Source: JAABSQ01 sp041642315 (GTDB lineage: Bacteria; Desulfobacterota; Desulfobacteria; Desulfobacterales; Desulfococcaceae). From it: a DNA stretch of 12,004 nt. Of this stretch, positions 1 to 5,561 are shown in pieces; positions within the stretch are counted from its first letter, which is position 1, and each line of letters opens with the position of its first letter. The stretch is from positions 1 to 12,004 of the forward strand of contig JBEPWQ010000100.1 of assembly GCA_041642315.1 (NCBI GenBank), in the 5' to 3' direction. Under the pieces are notes generated by a model, which searched no databases, was not told where the DNA came from, and saw only the letters and a program-made list of their open reading frames with translations. A program made the translations under genes and the position numbers.

Positions 1-1
1 G

Positions 2-514
2 ATCTCCATCGGGGATCAGCCTGAACTCGATTTCCTGCCGGACACCATCAAAACCGACCGCGGCTTCGTGGTGGTCAACGAGCACTTTCAGACCAGCGAT
101 CCCAAGATTTTTGCGGTGGGCGACATCGTCAAGCCGGGGCTCATTACCGACGCTATCGGCGCGGGCCGCCGGGCCTCGGCGGTGATGAACGACATCCTGG
201 CGGGCAAGCGGCCTTCCGGGGACCGGCGGGTGATGCTCGACAAGAGCCGGGTCACCCTCGAGTATTTCGACCCCCGCATCACCGAGTTCCACGACACCAC
301 CGAGTGCGGCTCTCAGTGCGCCTCCTGCGGGGCCTGCCGGGACTGCAGCATGTGCGTCACCATCTGTCCCCAGGCCGCCATTTCCCGAAAGGACCTGGGA
401 GACGGCGACTACGAGTACCGGGTCGACCCGGATCTGTGCATCGGCTGCGGCTTCTGCACCGCCGGCTGCCCCTGCGGCATCTGGACCCTGATGGAGAACG
501 AGCCGATGGTATAG
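2..514 (+). CDS. FAD/NAD(P)-dependent oxidoreductase with C-terminal 2[4Fe-4S] domain (5'-truncated by window edge)
   Basis: Only the last 170 residues are in the window; the frame is open from base 2. Visible residues 1-65 are the end of a glutamate-synthase-small-subunit-like flavin/pyridine-nucleotide disulfide reductase fold: an IGDQPELDFLP strand, then SDPKIFAVGDIVKPGLIT, the FAD-binding GD motif in which the Asp contacts the flavin ribityl chain, and an AIGAGRRAS helix. A linker leads to a ferredoxin-like domain with two CxxCxxCxxxCP sets (C112/C115/C118/C122 and C146/C149/C152/C156), enough for two [4Fe-4S] clusters. Four further cysteines (C102, C106, C109, C158) are present. The family moves electrons between NAD(P)H, FAD and an iron-sulfur partner in the cytoplasm. 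The physiological partner cannot be read from this fragment. It ends at TAG, facing a convergent gene across a terminator. Confidence 0.85.
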   Translation: MSIGDQPELDFLPDTIKTDRGFVVVNEHFQTSDPKIFAVGDIVKPGLITDAIGAGRRASAVMNDILAGKRPSGDRRVMLDKSRVTLEYFDPRITEFHDTTECGSQCASCGACRDCSMCVTICPQAAISRKDLGDGDYEYRVDPDLCIGCGFCTAGCPCGIWTLMENEPMV

Positions 515-579
515 ACACCCGCCGGCATGGATACGGTTCTTCCAATTTGAAGAGGTATCCCTGGATGATCACTGAAAAT

Positions 580-623
580 AAAAAACCCCCTGCATTCGAA
601 AATGGGAATGCCGGGGGTTTTTT
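580..623. terminator. Bidirectional intrinsic terminator
   Basis: CCCCC-T-GCATTC (586-597) pairs with GAATGC-C-GGGGG (606-617) with one mismatch and an 8-nt loop. A six-A run (580-585) precedes it and a six-T run (618-623) follows, so either strand gives a GC stem with a U tail. It lies between the convergent oxidoreductase (ends 514) and the rubredoxin protein (ends 680), as expected for a shared terminator. Confidence 0.88.
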
Positions 624-679
624 GGTGGTTCCAAAGCAATCGGAATACCGCGCCGGTTGAGGCGCTTATCAATCGCTTA

Positions 680-1639
680 TCAATCCCGGAAGACGTACTT
701 GCCGCCGATGTATCCGGCGATAATCGCCGCCGCCAGGGTGACCAGGTTGAGCGTGATGAATGCCCACTTCACGGATGAGGAGAGCACGTCCGGATCGAAA
801 ATCCACCAGATCATCGCGGCCAAAGACGACACCGCCACCACCGACGCGGCGATGATCTTCTTGATGATCCGGTCGCTCGGATATCCCCGGTACCGCTTCT
901 GCCATTCGATATACCCCGAGTAGATCACCGCCGGCAGGGTGATTACCACAAAGGCGAGGCTCCAGAAGGCGGCGGTGCCGATTCCAGGCACCTGAAACAG
1001 CGCCGTCAGCACCATGAAGATGAAGACCATGGGCAGCACCCCGTTGGGGATGTGGACCATCATGGGGTGGCCGTGGTGCTTGAGCATCTGCTGATGCAGG
1101 ATGTAAGCGGCCCGGCCCGGAAGGGTGCCGGGCACCGGACCGAGATCATAGGCCCGTGGGTCTGGTTTGGGCTTGGCCGCCGGTTTCGGTTTTTCTTTTT
1201 CAGCCGGCTTGTCGCCGGATCGGGCTTCTGCATCGGGTTTTTTTTCCGCCGCTGGTTTGCCTTCCGCCTGCTTCTGAATATCGGCGGCCTCGGCCACCTC
1301 GGGTTCTTCCTCGGTCACCTCTTCGAACATCGACTTGTCCGCCCCGCAGACCGGGCACTCATCCGGAGGTTCGTCTCCCTCATGAATGTACCCGCAGACC
1401 GTGCACCGCCATTTGCGGGGGCCTTTCTTCGCCCCTGTTTCAGCCGGCTTCGCTTCGGCCTCTTTCTTTTCTTCCGTTCCGGCTTCCGCTTCCTTCTGCG
1501 TCTCGGCCGCTTCGGACCGGTCTTCTTCCTCGGTCACCTCCTCGAACATCGACTTGTCCGCCCCGCAGACCGGACACTCCTCGGGCGGTTCGTCTCCTTC
1601 ATGGATGTATCCGCATACCGTACATCGCCACTTTTTCAT
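680..1639 (-). CDS. Membrane protein with two tandem rubredoxin-like modules and a C-terminal DUF2231-like domain
   Basis: This 319-residue protein has three parts. Residues 2-39 and 75-112 are rubredoxin-like modules, each a KWRCTVCGYIHEG segment followed by CPVCGADKSMFEEV. Their Cys pairs, C6/C9 with C22/C25 and C79/C82 with C95/C98, should each hold one iron. The short 12-residue gap between pairs is that of rubrerythrin C-terminal rubredoxin modules, not free rubredoxin. Each module is followed by a charged, Ala/Glu/Lys/Pro-rich linker. From about residue 180 comes a membrane domain opening with HHGHPMMVHIPNG, which resembles DUF2231 proteins, then about four hydrophobic helices (roughly 198-218, 223-243, 260-281, 290-310). 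The His-rich opening could bind haem, which is inference. With no signal peptide, the modules probably face the cytoplasm and exchange electrons with soluble redox proteins. The ATG is preceded by AGGAG at good spacing. Confidence 0.82.
   Translation of the reverse strand: MKKWRCTVCGYIHEGDEPPEECPVCGADKSMFEEVTEEEDRSEAAETQKEAEAGTEEKKEAEAKPAETGAKKGPRKWRCTVCGYIHEGDEPPDECPVCGADKSMFEEVTEEEPEVAEAADIQKQAEGKPAAEKKPDAEARSGDKPAEKEKPKPAAKPKPDPRAYDLGPVPGTLPGRAAYILHQQMLKHHGHPMMVHIPNGVLPMVFIFMVLTALFQVPGIGTAAFWSLAFVVITLPAVIYSGYIEWQKRYRGYPSDRIIKKIIAASVVAVSSLAAMIWWIFDPDVLSSSVKWAFITLNLVTLAAAIIAGYIGGKYVFRD
1304..1636 (-). repeat. Internal duplication of the rubredoxin-module coding sequence
   Basis: The segments 1523-1636 and 1304-1417 encode the two 38-residue modules, identical at 36 of 38 positions (K2/R75 and E20/D93 differ). 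The DNA copies carry several synonymous differences, so protein identity exceeds DNA identity. That suggests selection or occasional gene conversion, not a very recent copying event. Confidence 0.85.
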
Positions 1640-1814
1640 TCCGTCGCTCTCCTGTCATTGTCGTATTCGGCTGAGATCGTGGGTTCGGCGGTTCGGGGGA
1701 GGCTTACTTGCCGTCCTGCTGAATGGCACTTGTCGCATTTTCCAAACAGTACCGGAACGCCGATGCTCGCCTTCAAATAAATCGATGCGGCTCCGCATCA
1801 TGTGTATCGAGTGA

Positions 1815-1831
1815 ATTTTGTGAAAGAATAA
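1815..1831 (+). repeat. Left copy of 17-nt direct repeat flanking the brnTA segment
   Basis: ATTTTGTGAAAGAATAA here matches ATTTTGTAAAAGAATAA at 2747-2763 at 16 of 17 positions, same orientation. The two copies bracket the AT-rich segment holding brnT and brnA. A second shared motif follows each in the same order (1865-1880 and 2770-2783), at different spacing. Confidence 0.5.
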
Positions 1832-1927
1832 CCGATTGGTAGTGTCATCACAAGGGTTTTTTGGATATCCGATGTTTAGGCGGCTGGATCCAAGTCTGCT
1901 ACTGTAAGTATTGCTATCAGAAATAGA

Positions 1928-1956
1928 TTGACCCTTGTATATAATCAAGGTATACA
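1928..1956 (+). promoter_or_regulatory. brnTA promoter with overlapping inverted-repeat operator candidate
   Basis: TTGACC (1928-1933) and TATACA (1951-1956) are separated by exactly 17 bp, a good sigma70-type pair. An inverted repeat, TGTATA (1936-1941) with TATACA (1951-1956), spans the spacer and the -10 box; a second, CCTTG (1933-1937) with CAAGG (1946-1950), lies within the spacer. Ribbon-helix-helix antitoxins of this class repress their own promoter, so these repeats are the likely binding site (inference). Initiation about 7 nt past the -10 would fall at the toxin ATG (1963). An alternative -10, TATAAT at 1940-1945, lacks a good -35 partner. Confidence 0.65.
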
Positions 1957-1962
1957 TTTTTT

Positions 1963-2268
1963 ATGGTTAAGTTAAACAAAGTGCTCGCAAATTGTACGGG
2001 TTTCGACTGGGATCAGGGGAATATTACAAAAAATTGGGATAAGCATGCCGTAACAAAAGACGAATGCGAGCAAATTTTCTTCAATAAACCACTCATTTTA
2101 AAGCGCGACCGGAAGCACTCAAAATTTGAAAACAGGTATTATGTTCTCGGGAGAACCAATAGAGATCGCCTGCTTTTTGCTGTATTTACGGTTCGGAATG
2201 AAAAAATAAGAATCATATCCGCACGGGATATGACTTTTTCGGAGATCGAGAGGTATCAACAAGAATGA
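1963..2268 (+). CDS. brnT: BrnT-family type II toxin (DUF497 ribonuclease)
   Basis: The 101-residue length is normal for BrnT. The family signature is complete: FDWDQGNITKNWDKHAVT (14-31), where the FDW..N..KN..KH pattern is diagnostic, then ECEQIFF, R58-YYVLG, DRLLFAVFTVR (68-78), and the C-terminal RIISARDM (83-90) leading to an ERYQ helix. BrnT proteins have a RelE-like fold and act as ribonucleases that stop translation until neutralised by the partner antitoxin. The stop codon overlaps the antitoxin start by 4 nt (ATGA, 2265-2268), so the two are co-transcribed and probably translationally coupled. No Shine-Dalgarno sequence precedes the ATG, and the predicted transcript start is at or just before it, so translation may be leaderless. 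Base composition is AT-richer than the flanking genes, consistent with acquisition. Confidence 0.92.
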   Translation: MVKLNKVLANCTGFDWDQGNITKNWDKHAVTKDECEQIFFNKPLILKRDRKHSKFENRYYVLGRTNRDRLLFAVFTVRNEKIRIISARDMTFSEIERYQQE

Positions 2269-2531
2269 AAAAGAAAATACCGGAATTCAAAACAGAAGCT
2301 GAAGAACGCCTTTTCTGGCAGGAGCATGACTCTTCAGAATATCTCGATTGGACCGATGCAGAGGAAGTCGTTTTGCCCCGATTGAAACCGTCCACTCGAA
2401 CCATATCGGTCCGTCTGCCCGAATCCATGATCGAAGAATTGAAAGTTCTGGCCAACAAGCGCGACGTGCCCTATCAGTCCCTATTAAAAATCTTCCTCTC
2501 TGAGCGAATTGAGTCCGAATTCCATCGTTAA
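2265..2531 (+). CDS. brnA: BrnA/CopG-family ribbon-helix-helix antitoxin
   Basis: This 88-residue protein partners the upstream BrnT. Residues 5-32 (IPEFKTEAEERLFWQEHDSS, then EYLDWTDAEE) match the N-terminal segment common to CopG-type antitoxins found beside BrnT. Residues 45-82 are a ribbon-helix-helix DNA-binding domain: the RTISVRLPE strand, the helix SMIEELKVLANKRD, then VPYQSLLKIFLSERI. Such antitoxins dimerise through the ribbon, bind and inhibit the toxin, and repress their own operon. The start overlaps the toxin stop (ATGA), with GAGAGG inside the toxin gene as a plausible ribosome site. A palindrome, GATCCT-gt-AGGATC (2532-2545), directly follows the stop codon. Confidence 0.9.
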   Translation: MKKKIPEFKTEAEERLFWQEHDSSEYLDWTDAEEVVLPRLKPSTRTISVRLPESMIEELKVLANKRDVPYQSLLKIFLSERIESEFHR

Positions 2532-2849
2532 GATCCTGTAGGATCCTGGTATATTGAATCTGGCATTTGGGTTTGGGGATATAAGGAAATGGGGGTGGAT
2601 GCCAAAACCGGCAAGTTCCAATGGATGGTCAGAGAGGATACCACTTCACGGTAGAAATCCTCTCCACGAGCAAGTAATACGATTTATTGCAAAACAAGTT
2701 TTCGCCCTTCAAATTCCAACGCATTCACACCTTTCTTTTTATTTGCATTTTGTAAAAGAATAAGGAAAAATATCGATGTTTGGTTCCGGTCACTGGAACA
2801 ATGTCGAGAGAAAATGTCTAGGCCGAATACGATTGCAAGGGGGGCGCCC
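2532..2849. other. Intergenic region after brnA; AT-rich, no convincing gene
   Basis: This 318-bp gap holds several small structures but no gene I can support. The brnA frame stays open for 39 codons after its stop (2532-2648), with a protein-like stretch WVWGYKEMGVDAKTGKFQWM but no start; it could be decayed coding sequence. GAGAGGAT (2632-2639) pairs with ATCCTCTC (2657-2664), extended by ACC/GGT in the loop. This hairpin might end the brnTA transcript but has no T run. The right copy of the flanking direct repeat is at 2747-2763. GTTCC-N7-GGAAC (2783-2799) is a possible operator ahead of the next operon. Confidence 0.5.
2747..2763 (+). repeat. Right copy of 17-nt direct repeat flanking the brnTA segment
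   Basis: ATTTTGTAAAAGAATAA, 16 of 17 identical to 1815-1831. It lies close to where the sequence returns to the GC-rich composition of the surrounding chromosome. Confidence 0.5.
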
Positions 2850-3050
2850 ATGAGCTGCCGCAACTGTACTGATGAAAACAGAGGAAATCACAAAACCGAT
2901 TTCGGCGCTTTTGTTCGGGCGTACCGGTATACCCGGGACAAACCCGACCTGCGGCGGAAGGTGATTCGAAAGGCTCGGCAGTTGTTTCTGGTCGAAAAGC
3001 CAACGGAAAAAATGGGGCCGGTGGCGGAAGAATCCGGCCGCCCAACCTGA
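2850..3050 (+). CDS. Small hypothetical protein (66 aa)
   Basis: I do not recognise this protein. It starts MSCRNCTDENRG, with two cysteines as CxxC, and continues with a basic, probably helical middle (DFGAFVRAYRYTRDKPDLRR, then KVIRKARQLFLVEK) and a polar tail. I chose the ATG at 2850 because AAGGGGGG lies about 6 nt upstream; an in-frame ATG at 2814 has no ribosome site. One CxxC pair alone cannot form a full metal site, except in a dimer or with a partner. It is 43 nt upstream of the DAO-family gene on the same strand and returns to the local GC-rich codon use, so it probably belongs to that operon. It might be a chance open frame. Confidence 0.45.
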   Translation: MSCRNCTDENRGNHKTDFGAFVRAYRYTRDKPDLRRKVIRKARQLFLVEKPTEKMGPVAEESGRPT

Positions 3051-3093
3051 ATCGCAAACCACCCGCCACGGAACGGATGATGGAAAGGAAGCT

Positions 3094-4263
3094 ATGAGCG
3101 AACAGCGGCAAGATGTGGTGATCGTCGGCGGCGGCGTGATGGGCAGCGCCGTCGCCTATTATCTGACCCGGTTCGAACCGAGCCTGAAGGTGGCGGTGGT
3201 GGAGCGGGACCCGACCTATGAAAAATCCTCCACTACCCTGTCGATGGCCAATGCCCGCATTCAGTTCAGCCTCAAGGAGAATATTCAGATCTCCCAATAT
3301 GCGCTGGAGCGGCTGGCGAATTTCGAAACCGAGATGGCGGTGGATGACCAGGTTCCGCACATCGGCTACCGCCGGGAAGGCAACCTCTTTCTGGTGGATG
3401 CCGCAGGCCGGGAACACGCAAAAGCCGCCTTCGACCTGCAGCAGCGCCTGGGGTGCCAGGTGGAGTGGTGGACGCCGGACCAGATCCGGGCCCGGTATCC
3501 GCTTTATGAACCCGGGGACCTGGAGGGGACCTTCGGGCCGCAGGACGGCCATTTCGACGCCTACGCGGTACTGATGGGGTACCGGGCCAAGGCGCGGGCG
3601 CAAGGTGCGGTATACCGCCAGGATGAGGTATCGGCGCTTACCACGGACGGCGGACGGGTGGCCGGGGTTCGCCTGGCCTCCGGGGACACCCTGAACGCCG
3701 ACCTCGTGGTCAACTGCGCCGGGGCCTGGTGCGCCGGTCTGGCCGAAACCGCCGGGGTTCGGCTGCCGGTGGAGCCGGTGAAACGGCAGGTCTTCGCGCT
3801 GGCCATGGCGACCAAACCCGAGGGGCCCCTGCCGCTGACGGTGTTGCCCTCCGGGCTTTATTTCCGCACCGAAACCGGGGACCTCCTTCTGGTGGGAAAG
3901 TCGCTGCCGGAGGACCCGGTGGGATTTGATTTCAACTGGGACGACAAGCGGTTTCTGGAGAACCTCTGGTTCGAGCTGGCGGAATTCGTGCCGGCCTTTG
4001 ACACCCTGAAGCTGATGCGGGGCTGGGCCGGATTGTACGCGGTCAACACCCTCGACGGGAACGCGATTCTGGGCGAATGGCCCGAATTGAAGGGGTTTTA
4101 TCTGGCCAACGGCTTTTCAGGGCACGGGCTTCAGCAGGCCCCGGCGGTGGGCCGGTACCTCTCCGAGCTGATCCTGAAGAGACCGGTCAGCCTCGATCTG
4201 TCCATCTTCAGTCCGGAGCGGGTTCTTGAAAACAAGTCCCTGTCCGAAGGGGGACTGGTCTGA
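3094..4263 (+). CDS. DAO-family FAD-dependent oxidoreductase (sarcosine oxidase beta / FOXRED1-like)
   Basis: The 389 residues match the D-amino-acid-oxidase superfamily in length and layout. Residues 8-17 (VVIVGGGVMG) are the N-terminal dinucleotide-binding motif for FAD, followed by a VVERDP strand whose acidic residue contacts the adenosine ribose. LVVNCAGAWCAGLAE in the middle is the second FAD-binding segment. RGWAGLYAVNTLDGNAILGE and NGFSGHGLQQAPAVGRYL (about 339-356) are the conserved C-terminal FAD/substrate-cap motifs of the sarcosine-oxidase-beta/FOXRED1 branch. I see no cysteine positioned like the covalent-flavin Cys of monomeric sarcosine oxidase. The family oxidises secondary or D-amino acids to imines, passing electrons to oxygen or a redox partner. 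AAAGGA precedes the ATG. An ornithine-cyclodeaminase-family gene follows after 46 nt, suggesting shared imino acid metabolism. The exact substrate is unknown. Confidence 0.88.
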   Translation: MSEQRQDVVIVGGGVMGSAVAYYLTRFEPSLKVAVVERDPTYEKSSTTLSMANARIQFSLKENIQISQYALERLANFETEMAVDDQVPHIGYRREGNLFLVDAAGREHAKAAFDLQQRLGCQVEWWTPDQIRARYPLYEPGDLEGTFGPQDGHFDAYAVLMGYRAKARAQGAVYRQDEVSALTTDGGRVAGVRLASGDTLNADLVVNCAGAWCAGLAETAGVRLPVEPVKRQVFALAMATKPEGPLPLTVLPSGLYFRTETGDLLLVGKSLPEDPVGFDFNWDDKRFLENLWFELAEFVPAFDTLKLMRGWAGLYAVNTLDGNAILGEWPELKGFYLANGFSGHGLQQAPAVGRYLSELILKRPVSLDLSIFSPERVLENKSLSEGGLV

Positions 4264-4309
4264 TCCGAATCGATACCACCGGACTAGAGAAGAAAGGAGA
4301 TCACCGAAA

Positions 4310-5269
4310 ATGCAAATCCGAATTTTAAAGGGGGAGGAGGTTCGAAAAGCCTTGCCCATGGCCTCCGCCATTAAACAGGTGCGGCAGGCGTATCGGCAGT
4401 TCTCCGCCGGCAAAGCGACCATGCCGCTTCGCACCCGGCTGAACACCGACAAAGGGGTGACATTGCTTATGCCGGCCTTTCTGCACCAGAGCCGGGATCT
4501 GGCGGTCAAGGTGGTTTCGGTCTACGGTGACAACCCCAAATTTGGATTGCCCACCGTGTCCGCCACAGTGTTGGTGCTCGATCCCGATACAGGCATGCCC
4601 CGGTCGTTCATGGACGGGGATTCCCTCACCGCGCTGCGCACCGGCGCGGCCGGCGGGGTGGCCGCGGATCTGCTGGCCCGAAAGGATGCCGGAACCGTGG
4701 CGCTCTTCGGTGCCGGGGTCCAGGGCCGGGCTCAGCTGGAGGCGGTGATGACGGTGCGGAAGATCGCGTCGGTGTCGGTCTATGATCCGGTGGATGCCGC
4801 GGCCAAGCAGTTCGTGGAGGATGTCCGGAAGTGGTCCGGCGCCCCGGAAATCCAAACCGCGGATACGCCCCGGGCGGCGGTCCGGGACGCCGACATCATT
4901 CTCACGGCCTCCACATCCAAACTCCCGCTCTTCGACGACGCCGATCTCAGGCCGGGGGTCCATATCACGGGGGTCGGTTCTTTTACGCCGGAGATGCAGG
5001 AAATTCCTGCGGAAACGGTCCACCGGGCCCGGGTGGTGGTCGACTCCAGAGAAGCCTGCCGGGCTGAGGCCGGCGATATCATCCAGTCCGGGGCCGACAT
5101 TCATGCGGAAGTGGGGGAGATTCTCAACGGCGATTCGCCGGGCCGCACCGGGGCGGATCAGATCACCTTCTTCAAATCGGTGGGTCTGGCGGTTCAGGAT
5201 GCGGTGACCGCCTCGGCGGTATTGGCGGCGGCGGAAAAAAAAGATCTGGGAATATTGATCGATCTGTAA
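4310..5269 (+). CDS. Ornithine cyclodeaminase / mu-crystallin family protein, probably an imine (ketimine) reductase
   Basis: The 319 residues are typical of the OCD/mu-crystallin family. Visible landmarks are MPLRTR (38-43), the AVKVVSVYGDN segment with K67 at the family's catalytic lysine position, LTALRTGAAGG (107-116) for substrate and dinucleotide contacts, the Rossmann loop LFGAGVQGRAQ (132-142), and VYDP (157-160) after the second strand. Where ornithine cyclodeaminase and archaeal alanine dehydrogenase carry an Asp before the P-x-x-x-E-L motif, this protein has GVGSFTPEMQEIP (221-233). That version resembles pyrroline-2-carboxylate or ketimine reductases, so NAD(P)H-dependent imine reduction is more likely than ornithine cyclisation (inference). 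I chose the ATG at 4310 because AAGGAG lies upstream at good spacing; an upstream in-frame start at 4226 would overlap the DAO-family gene. Same operon as that gene. Confidence 0.85.
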   Translation: MQIRILKGEEVRKALPMASAIKQVRQAYRQFSAGKATMPLRTRLNTDKGVTLLMPAFLHQSRDLAVKVVSVYGDNPKFGLPTVSATVLVLDPDTGMPRSFMDGDSLTALRTGAAGGVAADLLARKDAGTVALFGAGVQGRAQLEAVMTVRKIASVSVYDPVDAAAKQFVEDVRKWSGAPEIQTADTPRAAVRDADIILTASTSKLPLFDDADLRPGVHITGVGSFTPEMQEIPAETVHRARVVVDSREACRAEAGDIIQSGADIHAEVGEILNGDSPGRTGADQITFFKSVGLAVQDAVTASAVLAAAEKKDLGILIDL

Positions 5270-5301
5270 CCGGTGATTCGTTCTGTAACCGGTGATTCGT
5301 T
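5264..5301 (+). repeat. Perfect 19-bp tandem duplication at a stop codon
   Basis: CTGTAACCGGTGATTCGTT occurs twice back to back (5264-5282 and 5283-5301). The first copy contains the last Leu codon and TAA stop of the OCD-family gene. It looks like a simple slippage or duplication event and does not change the protein. Confidence 0.9.
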
Positions 5302-5308
5302 CACCTTC

Positions 5309-5347
5309 TTGCTGCCTTTTCGGCGGTGCCGGTCGAAAAGGCAGCAA
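5309..5347. terminator. Long perfect hairpin between convergent genes, likely terminator
   Basis: TTGCTGCCTTTTCG (5309-5322) and CGAAAAGGCAGCAA (5334-5347) are perfect 14-bp complements with an 11-nt loop. It sits between the end of the OCD-family gene (5269) and the end of the convergent tautomerase gene (5358). No uninterrupted T run follows on either strand, so it is a non-canonical terminator or an RNA-stabilising stem. Confidence 0.6.
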
Positions 5348-5357
5348 CGGCCTGCTC

Positions 5358-5561
5358 TTATTTTCCCTTTTCCCGGCGCCGGGTGACCGACTCCCCGCCG
5401 ATCCCCCAGTTGTCGGTGTCCACCTCGTCGATGACCACCACGGTGGTCTCCGGATTCTTGCCCAGCTCATCCACCAGGAGCCGGGTGACGCCTTCGATCA
5501 GCCGGGCCTTCTTTTCGGGGGTCACCCCTTCACGGGTGATTTTGATGTTGACGAACGGCAT
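5358..5561 (-). CDS. 4-oxalocrotonate tautomerase family protein
   Basis: This 67-residue protein is the usual size of a 4-OT-type monomer. It begins MPFVNIKITREGVTPEKKAR; removal of Met exposes the N-terminal Pro that acts as the general base in this superfamily. R10 and the late NWGIGGESV segment (51-59) match conserved active-site features. Small tautomerases oligomerise, usually as hexamers, and interconvert enol and keto forms of 2-hydroxydienoates or related acids. Which substrate this one uses is unknown, since no catechol-type meta-cleavage genes are nearby. A strong ribosome site, AAGGAGGAGG, lies just before the ATG. It converges on the OCD-family gene; upstream on its own strand is the YkgJ-like gene, 115 nt away. 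Confidence 0.9.
   Translation of the reverse strand: MPFVNIKITREGVTPEKKARLIEGVTRLLVDELGKNPETTVVVIDEVDTDNWGIGGESVTRRREKGK

Larger units (their letters stand above)
1640..1962. other. Intergenic region between divergent rubredoxin gene and brnTA
   Basis: This 323-bp stretch separates divergent genes. The right part is AT-rich and carries the brnT promoter (1928-1956). The left part, read on the minus strand, holds an open frame from a TTG at 1776 to a TGA at 1636-1638 that overlaps the rubredoxin ATG. It includes a CxxCH motif (CDKCH, 1723-1737) in the context LFGKCDKCHSAGR, resembling a cytochrome c haem site, but with no signal peptide or good ribosome site; it may be a remnant or chance. 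GGATATCC at 1863-1870 is a short palindrome. I see no clear promoter for the minus-strand gene. Confidence 0.55.

Noticed and set aside
1722..1740. Sigma54-like promoter (TGGCAC followed by GC)
   Set aside because: The GG and GC elements are 8 bp apart instead of the required 10, and the match falls on the CxxCH-containing frame.
1655..1957. 100-codon minus-strand frame in the gap upstream of the rubredoxin gene
   Set aside because: Covers the brnT promoter, has no ribosome site and no protein-like motif; the CxxCH is in a different frame.
2554..2763. 69-codon plus-strand frame beginning with TTG after brnA
   Set aside because: Rare start, no ribosome site, unremarkable translation; treated as intergenic.
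4325..5470. 381-codon minus-strand frame opposite the OCD-family gene
   Set aside because: Arg/Gly/His-rich antisense shadow that also runs into the tautomerase gene.
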